Below the pieces are notes generated by a model. That model made no database searches, was not told the DNA's origin, and was given only the letters and a program-made list of their open reading frames with translations. From Nymphaea colorata (lineage: Eukaryota > Streptophyta > Magnoliopsida > Nymphaeales > Nymphaeaceae), in assembly GCF_008831285.2 (NCBI RefSeq), contig NC_045139.1, positions 20,690,412 through 20,754,411 on the forward strand: 64,000 bases of DNA, read 5' to 3'. Every line of letters begins with the position of its first letter. Positions within the stretch are counted from its first letter, which is position 1. The position numbers were made by a program, and so were the translations under genes. This document shows, piece by piece, positions 31,871 through 42,603 of this stretch.

Positions 31871-32064
31871 CCTTGAGGGGGAGTATTAAATATTACTATC
31901 GATGGGTGGTTTATAGAATTTCTAATAACATCTAGAGCTCTTTATTTATTAATCATTGGTTAGTAGCTGATTTGAAAATAGGGTGCCGCAAAACTAAACT
32001 CGTATTAACGTGAGATTAGGGTCAGTTAATGATAAGTTTTCAGTTTCTTTCTCTCCCTATTACA
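31871..32064 (+). repeat. PPT and 3' LTR of copia A
   Basis: TTGAGGGGGAG is a standard copia polypurine tract directly before the LTR start at 31884, where the LTR's first bases are TA instead of TG. The LTR ends at TTACA (32064). Confidence 0.85.
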
Positions 32065-33508
32065 TGAAAAATTTCATATAAAATTATAATATTGTAAACT
32101 TATAGTCAATTTTCATATATATACAGCCCACCTTTTTTTATGATGATAATGCATAAACATTTGTGAGCCTTCTAATGTTTTTTCATAACTTCAAATAATT
32201 TAACACTGAAACTTGGCAGTATAAATGAAAATATTGTTTCTATCTTTCACACATGTCTTCATTGATGGGGTGGTTTCATCATTCCTGGAGTGAAGTAATG
32301 ACGATTTATGGATAGCATTAGCTGTAACGTGCACCCAACGGCCCTGTGAGGATTTTATGCACCAATTTCCTCCGACGATTTCTCCACTTCATTAGAGAAA
32401 CTAGGGACTTTATTGACAGTGTGAGCAGCTTCATCATGGAAGGCTTTCTTTCAATGACTGCATGGGTGTTTCATCGGAGGCTAGTGGAAGTGTTGTTGAA
32501 CTTTTTCATCAAAGAAGCCTACCATTCAATGACAGACACTTTACCTGTCACATAAGGGAAGTAAATGTTGTTATTGAATAAGAGCTGGATAAGGAACCAG
32601 CCTTTATCAGATTCAATTTAATATAACCTTATATACACTTAGACTCGGACATCTTATATTTTGAAACAAATTTCAGATCTAACTATCACAACTCTGACAT
32701 TAATTTATACAATCAGGTCAAGTTTTTATCAATACCAGACAAATATCGGACTCGGATTTGTCAAACAGATTGATCAATTATGAAACTGCATGAATTCTTT
32801 TACTTTAGTTGACCAAACTTGTTCAGAATTGAATTGGTAAAAACATCTGATTTCATACCCTAGTTAAGGACTACAGATCAAAATTTTCAACTCCATTGGT
32901 GTCATCCACGAAGGTGGTTAGGGCTTGCCATCAATTCAAAAACATATGAAGGCAGTTGAATAATTTTACTCTTTGTAATCCAAGGACAAGCTAAGACACT
33001 AGAGAGAAATGCTGTGGAAATGTACAAGACGTGAAACCTCTCTTCTCAGCAGGTCCGACCCTTTGGAGAACATTAGGGAGATAAATATATATTGAGGCAT
33101 ATGGAAACTTCATGCCTACAAATTAAACATAATTTTTTTGTGGTGCTTTTTCTATATTTTGACATGTGTGTGTGTGTGTGTGTTTGAAACTTTATGCATG
33201 CATACATGCTTATGCTCAAGCCCATCAAATTTGTGAAGAATTAATAACGAGATATCACAATAATGGCTACTCTTAAATTTAATTTGATCAAATGGATTCC
33301 AAACCTATGGACATATGAAGGATTGCATAATGTTGTAATGTTGTTAAACATTTTCCTAAATGACTTCAAATAAGATAATGGCTGCCCACAATGCTAATCT
33401 TCTTGTAGCATGCATTCCCGTTGTCACTAGAGGCTTGCCACCAAAATGATGTTACCATGTGCCCATTAATTTTCAGAACGAATTACATATCTATGCATTG
33501 GGGGGGTC
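32065..33508. other. No gene recognised; CACTA-like words and a purine run
   Basis: 32290-32560 has TTATTGACAGTG, TCAATGACTGC, TCATCGGAGG and CAATGACAGACAC words that resemble the array at 24.65-25.1 kb. 33165-33183 is a (GT)n tract. TTGGGGGGGTC at 33498-33508 looks like a polypurine tract in front of the LTR fragment at 33509. The remainder shows nothing. Confidence 0.45.
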
Positions 33509-33728
33509 TGTTAGACAAATTAAAGAAAATGAGGATATAGAGAAGCCAAAAGTAAAGAAGCTGCCAAAAACAATAATGCTCACAAGGTCATAGGAAAGAA
33601 AATAGCATATAACAATAAGGCCCACAATTCAAGAGAGAATCACACACTGAGGCAAATCATGTCAATCTTTTGATAGTAAATAAACCAATTGTTCTCTTAG
33701 TGAATCAAATTGTAAAAGCCATGATGCT
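33509..33728 (+). repeat. Copia B LTR, left fragment (interrupted by CACTA)
   Basis: It starts TGTTAGACAAATTAAAG and aligns with 46912-47160: AATGCTCACAA, ATAAGGCC, AAGAGAGAATCACA and similar blocks are shared in order. It breaks off after GATGCT. LTR-like bases resume at 45298 behind the CACTA end and run into a PBS. The divergence between the two LTRs is large. Confidence 0.75.
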
Positions 33729-33779
33729 CCCATAAATATGGCAGACCCCGTACTATAATTATGTTAAGGAAAAATAACA

Positions 33780-34235
33780 TATACTGAGTGAAAATTCACT
33801 CACTTATCACTGACATAAGCATGTTGTCCACAGTAAATGTCAATTATTACAAATGGGCGATCAATTTCAGTGGAAAAACATTATGTTTTTTGACTTGTCG
33901 GTTAGGTACATTGGTTAGAATGATGCATTTACTAACGGAAAAAAATCTTATCAGCATTGATTTGATTTTTAGTCGCACCTCTGCCAACATGTCGGTGAAT
34001 GTAAAATGTCTACTAACGTTCCATCTAGTCAGTCAGTGTCTGTATAAATAGTCATTGACATTAGCTCTCCACATCAGCAATATAGGCCTTTCGCGTAAAG
34101 GTAGTTGGTTTTCTTTGAAGTTCCTCTTTGCATCGATACAAGGTCAATGTTTTACTGACATTTTTATGATAATGTCAAATGAAGAATTCCCTTTTTACTG
34201 ACATGTTTCTCAATAACATCGGTATAGACTCTTTC
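33780..34235. repeat. Left subterminal repeat region of the CACTA element
   Basis: It contains repeated words such as TTACTGACATTTTT, ATCACTGACATAAGC, GTCATTGACATTAG and TTTACTAACGG in both orientations. The same vocabulary occurs at the right end (44830-45297). Such regions are where the element-encoded DNA-binding protein binds in En/Spm. Confidence 0.8.
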
Positions 34236-34656
34236 TTTATTGGTGAATAATCTTTCCCCCTTTTTCTTTCCTCTTTGTTCTCTGCCAGTGACCCCAAATC
34301 TCTGCTGCTACTCCAAAATCTTCATCACTTGTGGCCACAGCTCCCCCTTCCCACCATCCATTGGTAACGAGCACTCTAACGGACCACCTACCACTGCTGT
34401 CCAGTGCCAATCATTGATCCCTTATCAATGTTTCTAAGAGAGACCGATTTTCATTCTTTGACATCCACATCTCTGCCGCTTTCCATTGCCCATTGGTGAC
34501 TTGCACAACCATGGATGGTCGGCAACTTGATCCATGATCCCAGAAGCCTCCACCATTACCAATCACCATCTCTTTCTCCTCTTGTCCCAGTTTTTTTTCC
34601 CTCAATAATGATAAATATTATTATCTTCATTTTCAATGGTTACGAGAAAAGTGCTT

Positions 34657-35540
34657 CCCTTTTAGTTTTCCACCGTATCCTAAATCTCTACCACCAGCCA
34701 CTATTGGTGATCTCAACCTCTCTCTTCCTCACATTCCTCTTATCCTTCGTGGTGTGCATATATGCTAGGGTTTCTACATTTGATTAATTGTAGTGCTTCT
34801 TCTTTAGTACTCCACCGTATCCCAAATCTTCACCACCAACCACTAGTGGTGATCTCAACCTCTCTCTCCCTCTCCCTCTCATTCCTCTTATCCTTTGGGG
34901 TGTGTGCTTCTCCTTTAATTCTCCACCATATTCCAAATCTCCGCCACCAGCCACTAGTGGTGATCTCAACCTCTTTCTCCCTCATTCCTTTTATCCTTCG
35001 TGGTGTGCATATATGCTAAGGTTTCCACATTTGATTTTGTTGCAGTTTTTTTAAGAAATTGTAGTGCTTCTCCTTTAGTTCTCCACCGTATCCCAAATCT
35101 CTGCCACCAGCCACTAGTGGTGATCTCAACCTCTCTCCCTCTCATTCCTCTTATCCTTTGTGGTGTGCATATATGCTACATTTGATTTTGTTGCAATTTT
35201 TAAGAAATTGTGGTGCTTCTCCTTTAGTCCTCCACCGTATCCCAAAACTCGGCAACCAGCCACTAATGGTGATGTCAACCTCTTGCTCCCTCTCATTCCT
35301 CCTATCCTTCATGGTGTGCATATATGCTAGGGTTTCTACATTTGATTTTGTTGCAGTTTTTTAAGAAATTGTAGTGCTTCTCCTTTAGTTCTCCACCATA
35401 TCCCAAATCCCTACCACCAGCCACTAGTAGTGAACTCAACCTCTCTCTCCCTCTCATTCCTCTTATCCTTCATGGTGTGCATATATGCTAGGGTTTCTAC
35501 ATTTGATTTTGTTGCAGTTTTTTAAGAAATTGTTGATTAG
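34657..35540 (+). repeat. Six-unit tandem array of 110-160 bp units
   Basis: Units start near 34657, 34804, 34913, 35071, 35222 and 35383. The core is CTTTAGTTCTCCACCGTATC, then CAAATCTCTGCCACCAGCCA, CTAGTGGTGATCTCAACCTC, CTCATTCCTCTTATCC and GGTGTGCATATATGCTAGGG. Full units end in GTTGCAGTTTTTTAAGAAAT. Unit 2 is shortened. A more decayed version of the core lies at about 34270-34560. The frames seen across it (34515-35364) are products of the repeat. It sits between the left CACTA end and TNP2, possibly in the leader. Confidence 0.9.
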
Positions 35541-37540
35541 ATGTGTTTTATTTTCTATATCTTTGATTTTTGCTATCTATTAATTTCTGCCATACTCAGT
35601 AATATGTTATGATATACATCTTTATAGTTTTGTCTGTTCCCTCTCTCAATTGCAGTCCTTTAAGCTTTTTTTTGCTTGGTGCAATATTAAACGTTTCTCA
35701 GCAGCGCTAGTATTGACATGTTTTAAGAACTTGCAAAACATGTTACAAACTAAATGCTTAAAGAAATTTGGGGAAGTAATACCCAAGATTTTTACATTTC
35801 TGGTAGATTACATCCAAACTCTAGCAATTTAATCAAACACTAGCTTACATTTGGAAGTTTTGGTGAATATCACTCTTCTCTGTAGCTGGATTTGGTTTAC
35901 CTCTTAAAAAACATCAACGACTAGAACACAAGGTAGTAATAAATATACTGAAATTTTTCTCGACAAAATCCATAGCATTCTTTCTACCTAAAGAGGAAAA
36001 CATTTCATAGCAATGTTCACCATACAACAAACCATTGGCAAGTTGAGAAATGTCTATGTAGACTAATTAGGGCACAAATGGAACCATTTCAATATCCTCG
36101 TGGTTTTGCAAGTATTTATTGTACCAAAATGAGCTTTCCATGTATTTAACAAATCAACACCTTAACTTTTTGCACCTTAGTTTATCAAATGCAAATACTG
36201 AGAAAAGAGAAAGCAGCTAGAGAGGAAAACTATTTTATTTTGCATTGAGAAGAAAGGACAATGGTTCTAAGGGAAATATGAAAATTTCCTTAAAAGCTTT
36301 CTACTTCTTAGCCAAAAATGTATTGGTTTTTACATTTGGCTAAAAGCCTAAGGGGCTTTTGACACTCTTTTTTTACAACTTCATGGATGGATTTGGAGTG
36401 TCTAAGGTTATGAGAAATTAATAAAATATTATCAAAAGCCAACATATAGATCAGATCATGTTTTTTTCATCAAATCTCATACAATGTTTTGATTTTTCAT
36501 TATCTAAATGATCATATCAAACAAAGAAAATGGCCAGACATCCAAAAAAGGATCCCCGCCTTGCTGCCATCCATTCCAAGTTTGTCTTCTGTCTGGCCTT
36601 AAATGTTGCCTTTTTCTAATTGATTTTGTTTGTTGGTTTTTAGAGAACATTGGTTTAGTATTGGTTTAGTATTGGTTTAGCATGACTACCCCTGATGACA
36701 CACTTTAGATTTGTCTAATGCAAACAACAATTGTTAGCTGATGGATCTCCAACTGAAAATGCTTTTATAGTCTTTTAAATAAACCCTTTCAGCCCCAAAA
36801 TTTTGTCTCAACGTGAAAACAATGAAACTATATATGCATGATTAGGCTCCTCAATGTGAGTATCGCAGCAACTAAAGCCAAAGAAGGCAAAGCATGTCCA
36901 AAGAAGGAAGATGAACTTGAAATCTCAACTGACAAGTTTGAGGCATCAGTCTCACTAAGATATTTTTCGGTTGATTTTGTCTCATGCCTTATTAGTTTAA
37001 TCCTTGTCATATATACAAGTATTCCAAAAGCATCAGATGAATTATCCTTTTTTTAACGGAGAGATTCTATATAACATTTCATGTAATGGCCACTGGATTG
37101 AAGAGAAATGAGGTTATGAATAACATTTTGTGAATGAGGACTAGAAGGCTAGAGGATCCACAAGAAATGAATGGGTTCATAAAGGAAACCTTATAACTGG
37201 TAAAACATGAACGACATTAAGACCATATAACTGGTAAAATACACTTTCCACCACATAATTCTTGCAATAACAAACATATATTATTGTCATATTTGTGTGC
37301 AACTTGACTTTGTTCTCTTCTTGTTCTGTCAATGAAGGAATAGGACCCACTCAAAAGTTGATAGTGTACTTATATAGCTACACCTTGTTGTGAATACTAC
37401 TGCATATGCTGTTTAAATTTAGTTTCCACCCATGCCTAATCCTTACATTAGTTGGTTTGAATGTCACATGATCCAAATCTGAATGATAAACATTCTGTGG
37501 TTTAACTACAATACTTTTTAACTTTCTTTATTGAAGCTCC
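35541..37540. other. CACTA interior without recognisable gene
   Basis: AT-rich. There is a triple GGTTTAGTATT repeat near 36655. The 72-codon frame at 36838-37056 (Lys/Glu-rich, then hydrophobic) has no known domain. Confidence 0.5.
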
Positions 37541-37544
37541 AAGA

Positions 37545-37950
37545 ATATGGAAGATCAAACGTGGAACACGAAGGGATAGTGGTGGATATTTGAATGGTGT
37601 GGACAATTTCTTTGACTTTGTGATTGCTATAATGCCATAGTCAATGAAAAAATGAGGTGTCTATGTGTGAAAAGCAACCATTCTAGGTCTTAAGGGGTAC
37701 TTAACATGCTAGATCATATTGTATATCATAGCTTCATTCAGATGTATGTCCATTGGCATTATCAAGGGGAATTAGTTTTCCCACATTCAAATGAAGTTAA
37801 CCAACTAGCCAATGTGCAATTTAAAAACATGCATAGAATGATTGACTATGTTTTAGATGTGCATGAAGATCCAATGGCTTCAGCTAAGCCTATCAACTAT
37901 GTTACTCAAGAAGGACTAGATAATGATGTGTCTGAAAGGTTAAGTTGATA
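37545..37950 (+). pseudogene. Transposase-associated domain relic of the CACTA element
   Basis: The translation gives RDSGGYLNGVDNFFDFVIAI and then, in another frame, LDHIVYHSFIQMYVHWHYQG. This is the standard N-terminal domain of TNP2-type CACTA transposases: Y-x-x-GV-x-x-FIDFA, a CPC-x-C segment, then HL..GF...Y..W..HGE. The cysteine segment between is degraded. The frame 37706-37948 is the intact remainder. Confidence 0.78.
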
Positions 37951-38089
37951 TGCAAAAGATAAACTTTATATTGGTTGTAGAAGCCATGCAAAGATGAACT
38001 CAGTTTGCTTGTCTTATATAAAGATTCCATGTGGGTAAAGTAACAAAAACTTCAGTATGTTACTTGAAATTATTTCTTGAATTTTTTCT

Positions 38090-38890
38090 TGCAGTAGTGC
38101 GGCAACCAAAGACCGTGTATGTGGTAAAAAAGATTATCATAGAACTGTGATCGGTAGTGAAATGATAGATATGTGTTTGAATAACTGAATGTTATACAAG
38201 AACAAGGTGCATCGAATGACACATGAGACAAATGTGGTGTGTCATGATGGAAAGAAATTCAAAATCTGTCTACTATGAATGCACCTAAAAAAAGCAAAAG
38301 GACCCTTAGGAAGACTATATGTTATTTCCCAATTGCACTAAGGTTGAAAAGATTCTTCATAATGTTGGATTTTGCAAGACAGATGATATGGAATTTTGAA
38401 ACCTACATTTTAAAATGGAGTGTTGAGACACCTAGCAGATGGATTGGAATAGAAGTGTTTTGATGAAATGAAACTCATCTTTTGCTGCACATGCTCGAAA
38501 TATGTTACTTACTTTAACAAGTGATGGTTTTAATCCATTTGGAATTATGGCCTCAACGTATAATATCATACATGTTTTGTCAGACATTTACAATCTCTTA
38601 CCCTAAATGTGTATGAAACAACCTTATACATACATGTACTTTTTGCTCCCAATGCATCAACATGGATCTTTCTTTACAATTGCATATAGATGAATTATTG
38701 ATACTATGGAATGACAGGGTACACACATTTGATATTCACAAAAGTGAATACTTTCAACTGTGTGCTGCTTTCATGTGGACTATAAAGGACTTTTTAGAAT
38801 ATGTTTATTTATCGGGATGGAGTACCAAAGGCTAGCTAGTGTGTTCAATCATAATGCAATGGCATGATATTCTGCATAAGTATAGGAGTT
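38090..38890 (+). pseudogene. TNP2 transposase (Transposase_21) core relic
   Basis: Across several frames one reads HDGKKFKIC, YFPIALRLKRFFIMLDFARQ (the YFPLKPRLQRLF block), then FAAHARNMLLTLTSDGFNPF and GIMASTYNI (the ASDGFNPFG block), MCMKQPYTYMYFL, IDELLILWNDRVHTFD and FQLCAAFMWTIKDF followed by LSGWSTKG. All are in the order of En/Spm TNP2. Stops and frameshifts are frequent. The DUF4218 region that normally follows is not recognisable. Confidence 0.88.
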
Positions 38891-39239
38891 GCACATTATA
38901 TATGCCCATTAGTTGATTATATATGTGTTTCATTTGTATATTAACTTTTATATAATTCTATATGCATCATTTGACATTAGTTAGGAATTAATGCTCTAAA
39001 AGGCCCCACAATATTTAACTTGTTGATAAAGCAATATTTTCACATTGGTTTCAAAATCTTTTTTTTTTGTGCTACATGAGTATGCCGACTTGTTTTATGT
39101 ATAATAAGTATATTGCATTTAGTATTCGTATTCATATCTTGAATGTGATAGATTCGTCAAAAAATGGCCATCAAAGTCCACATATACTAGAAGATATTAC
39201 ATAGTCAATTTTTGTGAAAAATTGAGCTTGAATACAAAG

Positions 39240-39660
39240 GTTTTATATCTAATGGGTTTAAATGTCATGTAAGGGATAAAGATATAAATATGAAGTACCA
39301 AAATAGTGGTGTTCTAGTTAATGCACAAACCATTAATTGTTCAATAGATAGGAAGCTTGTGATTGGTGAGGTTGCATATTATGGATTTATCACAGACATT
39401 ATAAAGGTCACTTAAACAGAAAGACTGAAATATATTTTATTCAAATGTGAATAATACAATATACTTAGTTCACATGATCATGGCATTAAACAAAATAAAT
39501 TTCGATTTGCATGCATCAACATCAACTTCAAGTGTAGAAAAGATGAACCTTTCATGCTTGCATTGCAAGCACAACAATTTTTTTTTACATAAAAGACCCA
39601 ATAGATAGTGGTTGACATGTTCTTAATAAAACAAGACTCGGAGATCAGTATGTCATTTTA
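39240..39660 (+). pseudogene. DUF4216 relic, C-terminal part of the CACTA transposase
   Basis: NGFKCHVRDKDINMKYQNSG, VLVNAQTI and then LVIGEVAYYGFITDIIKV match DUF4216, which lies behind the TNP2 core in plant CACTA transposases. TERLKYILFKCE and DEPFMLALQAQQFFFT follow. The hAT element at 39677 is inserted just behind this domain. Confidence 0.8.
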
Positions 39661-39668
39661 GATAGGGA

Positions 39669-39676
39669 AGTGGTTG
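39669..39676. repeat. 8-bp target site duplication AGTGGTTG (left)
   Basis: It matches 42596-42603 exactly and directly precedes CAGGGCTGCAC. Confidence 0.92.
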
Positions 39677-39894
39677 CAGGGCTGCACAACGAGTCGAGCC
39701 AACTCGGGCTCGACTCAAACTCGCTCGAAAAAACTCGGCTCGAGCTCGACTCATTTATAAAGGAGTCAAGTTCGAGCTGAAAGTTAAACTCGAAACAATA
39801 AACAACTCGAGTTCGAGTTGCAAGAACTCGACTCGTTTAAACTTGACTCGACTCGTCATGAATAAACCGGTTCGCGAAACCGGTTCACCGGTTT

Positions 39895-40269
39895 AGGGTA
39901 AAAACTTTTCCCTCTTCGGCGTCTTCAATTTTCACTCTTCCGTCTTTCCTTAGTTTTCTACAGCCTCTCTTTCTTCCCGTCTGCTCTCTCTCTCTTGCTG
40001 TCTTCCCTCTTCCGGCGACCACGACCTTCGACCTTCCGTTCCATCTTTCTAACTGCGCTCTCTCTTCCCGTCTGCTCTCTCTCTTCCCGTCTTCCCTCGT
40101 CTGTCAACCAGACGACAAGACTGCAACGCAAGCTGCCTTTACCAGGAAGCCAAAACCAGTTCGTGGTCTTCAGCCAGGTGTTCGGCGACATCGTTTGATC
40201 CTCTTCAACTTTCAGCTTCTCTCCGGCTAACTTCCTAGTCCAGCAAGCTCCATTCCTCTCGTGAACTAG
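39895..40269 (+). other. UTR-like captured segment with splice donor
   Basis: The segment is richer in C and T than its surroundings, with CTCTCTCTT and CTTCCCGTC runs typical of plant 5' leaders. It ends in AACTAG followed by GTACGTTCTC, a good splice donor at 40270. It may be the first exon of a chimeric transcript leading to the HBS1-like exons downstream. Its source gene is not identifiable from the sequence. Confidence 0.45.
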
Positions 40270-40697
40270 GTACGTTCTCTCCTCTGCCGCTTACCCTCTC
40301 TTTTCTTCCTAACCTTTCCCCCTACCCTTTCTCGAAGTTAATCTGTTTAGGTTTTGCTAATCAATAGTATTTTCCAGGCATACTCTCCCTTTCCCGGAGT
40401 TTCTTTCTCTTTATCTGGGAGTTTGTTTGGCAAGCAGCAGGAAAATGTCTAAACATCTCACCAGTTCTGGTTTTTCCTTTTTGTTTTTTGGTTGAGCTTT
40501 CGTGTTGTGCATTGCACATTCTTGCCTGTTGGGTTCGTTAATTTCTGGATTTCCTATTGCATGTATAGTAGTTATTTAGATATTATTTCACATATTACAT
40601 GATTATCGACAAGTTGTAGTTGTCAATTAGTCAACAATCTGGTTTCACTTCGATATGTGTTCTTCTTCTTAATCAAGAAATTTGTTTGCTCCATTAG

Positions 40698-41585
40698 ATG
40701 CACACAAACCAGAGACGTGGATGCTTCCTGATAAAAAATGTGGGGACTTGTCTCAGCTAAATCTTGCTATTGTAAGGTTTTCTCCAGTTCTGGTTGAGTG
40801 CAAAAAAGATACTTGCAAATTTTACTCGAACTATTGAAAGGTTGATCAGTTTGTATTTATTTACTTTCATTACCATGGTGTAGGTTGGCCACGTTGATTC
40901 TGGCAAATCAACATTGACAGGAAGAGACTTCTGCACATTGTGGGGTGGATCTCTCATAAGGATATGCACAAGTATGAGAAGGAAGCCAAACAGCAGGTGT
41001 AATAATTTATTAATATGTTTATATTTGCTTAATAAGCGCTATTGCACTTCAACCTAATCGCTTTTCTATTTAATTTTTACATTGAGTGCAGGGGAAAGGC
41101 TCATTTGCCTACGCATGGGCATTAGATGAAAGCGTTGAGGAAAGGGAAAGAGGAATAACTATGGCTGTTGCAGTTGCTCGTTTTGAATCAAGGAAATTTC
41201 ATGTTGTTATGCTTGATTCACTAGGGCATCAAGATTTTGTCGCAAATATGATATCTGGTGCTACACAAGCAGATGCTGATCATGCTGTGATACTTGTTGT
41301 CGATGCATCTATTGGTTCTTTTGAGGTAGGTATGGGTTTAAATGGAGTTGGGGGACAGACAAAGGGGCATGCACAACTTATCCGAAGTTTTGGTGTTGAA
41401 CAACTGGTTGTTGCTGTTAATAAGATGGATTTTGTAGGATATTCTAAAGAAAGATTTGATTCCATGCAGCTGGGTGGATTTCTCCGATCTTGTGGATTTA
41501 GAGAATCACATATTTCATGGGTACCTTTGAGTGTTATGGAGAATCAGAATCTTGTTGCAGCTATAACTGAACCTCGTTTCTCATG
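40698..41585 (+). pseudogene. HBS1-like translational GTPase gene fragment, three exons with introns
   Basis: Exon 1 (40698-40771) encodes HKPETWMLPDKKCGDLSQLN and ends at a GTAAGG donor. Exon 2 (40884-40996) starts behind TGGTGTAG with VGHVDSGKSTLTGR, the P-loop, and then shifts frame by an apparent 2-base insertion before LLHIVGWISHKDMHKYEKEA. Exon 3 (41092-41585) has ALDESVEERERGITM (switch I), the G3 motif as DSLGH, where family members have DSPGH, VVDASIGSF, AVNKMD (G4) and SWVPLSVMEN. HBS1 with Pelota rescues stalled ribosomes; it is related to EF-1alpha and eRF3. Here only the GTPase domain is present; domains II-III are absent. The retained introns show capture from genomic DNA, not from mRNA. 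Confidence 0.88.
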
Positions 41586-42139
41586 GTGTGTGTGGTATTT
41601 TTGTAGTCATGTTTCAAGTGTTATGCTGCTTCTTTTCATCAATTAGGTAAGGTTACAATAGTTACTCCAACTAAAATTGGAGGGACTTTGTTTTTAATAT
41701 TATTTGGCATTCATCTGATGGACTCTTTGCTGCATATCTCTGTAAAATAAGTTTTGTTTATGGTCTGAGTTACGTTCCATTTATACACCTAATTTTGCCA
41801 CACATTATCTTCTCTTTCTAAGATTCTGTGGTACACCTGATCTTTCTAACTTTTGCCTGCTTATCTTTCTGTAATTTTCAAATGTTAATTAATTTTATAT
41901 TATTCTCTGCTTCTATCTACCTTGTTATGTTTTCGTTCTATCCTGATTTTACCCCTTGTTCTCCTTGAGTGCTTTTTGCTTGAGTTGAGCTGAGTTTTTG
42001 CATGATTTTCAAATGTTAACAGCATTCTTATATCTGCAGATGATGATGAAGATGTGCATTGTTATATCGTAGATGATGATGAAGAAGACGTGGTTCTCAT
42101 TTAACTTCCATTAATTTCCATTAATTGATACAAGTTAGA

Positions 42140-42430
42140 TGCCCAAACGAGTTAAAGGATTTAAATGCCTAAATGAGCTAAACAAGTAAATGCCTAAATA
42201 GCTAAACGATTTAACGTCTAAACGAGCTAGACTAGTTAGCACCTAAACGAGCTAAACGATTTAACGTCTAAACGAGCTAGACTAGTTAGCGCCTAAACGA
42301 GCTAAACGATTTAACGTCTAAATGAGCTAGACGAGTTAGTGCCTAAACGAGCTAAACGAGTTAAAGTTAAACTAAACGAGTAAATGCTAAACAAGTTAAC
42401 GAGTTAAATGGGTTAATCGAGTTAAATGGG
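42140..42430 (+). repeat. 50-bp tandem array in the hAT element
   Basis: Three full copies (from about 42192, 42241 and 42291) and partial ones of GCCTAAACGAGCTAAACGAT followed by TTAACGTCTAAACGAGCTAG and ACTAGTTAGC. The unit itself consists of repeated AAACGAGCTA words. It merges into the subterminal GAGTCGAGCTCGAG region. Confidence 0.88.
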
Positions 42431-42595
42431 TTAATCGAGTCGAGCTCGAGCTCGACTTTGTGTAGTCGAGTCGAGCTCGAGCTTGTTCTAAGAAGCTCAT
42501 CTCGAGCTCGAGTCGAGTTCAAGCTCGAGTAATTTTAGCCAAGTCGAGCTCGAGCTGGCCAAGCTCGGGCTCGGCTCGGCTCATGTGCAGCCCTA

Positions 42596-42603
42596 AGTGG
42601 TTG
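42596..42603. repeat. 8-bp target site duplication AGTGGTTG (right)
   Basis: It directly follows GTGCAGCCCTA and is identical to 39669-39676. Confidence 0.92.

Larger units (their letters stand above)
27437..32064 (+). mobile_element. Decayed Ty1/copia retrotransposon A with two LTRs
   Basis: The LTRs are 27437-27618 and 31884-32064, followed and preceded by a PBS and a PPT respectively. Degraded gag, protease, integrase, RT and RNase H lie between in copia order. The flanking pentamers AGAAC and TGAAA match in only three of five bases, so the target duplication is mutated or the ends rearranged. The total of 4,628 bp is normal for a complete copia element. Confidence 0.9.
39677..42595 (+). 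mobile_element. Non-autonomous hAT element carrying HBS1-like gene pieces
   Basis: The 2,919-bp element has ends CAGGGCTGCAC and GTGCAGCCCTA (inverse TAGGGCTGCAC). A perfect 8-bp target duplication AGTGGTTG (39669-39676 and 42596-42603) flanks it, as expected of the hAT superfamily. The subterminal 150 bp on each side are filled with CGAGCTCGAG/GAGTCGAG words. No transposase is encoded. Inside are a UTR-like segment, exons of an HBS1-like GTPase with introns, and a 50-bp tandem array. It lies in the CACTA element. Confidence 0.93.

Noticed and set aside
34515-35364. Set of overlapping 60-90 codon frames
   Set aside because: They restate the same tandem repeat unit in several phases; a repeat product, not a gene family.
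41086-41646. A functional EF-1alpha-like or HBS1 gene
   Set aside because: Only the G domain is present, exon 2 is frameshifted, G3 is altered and the piece lies inside exact hAT borders; it is a captured fragment.
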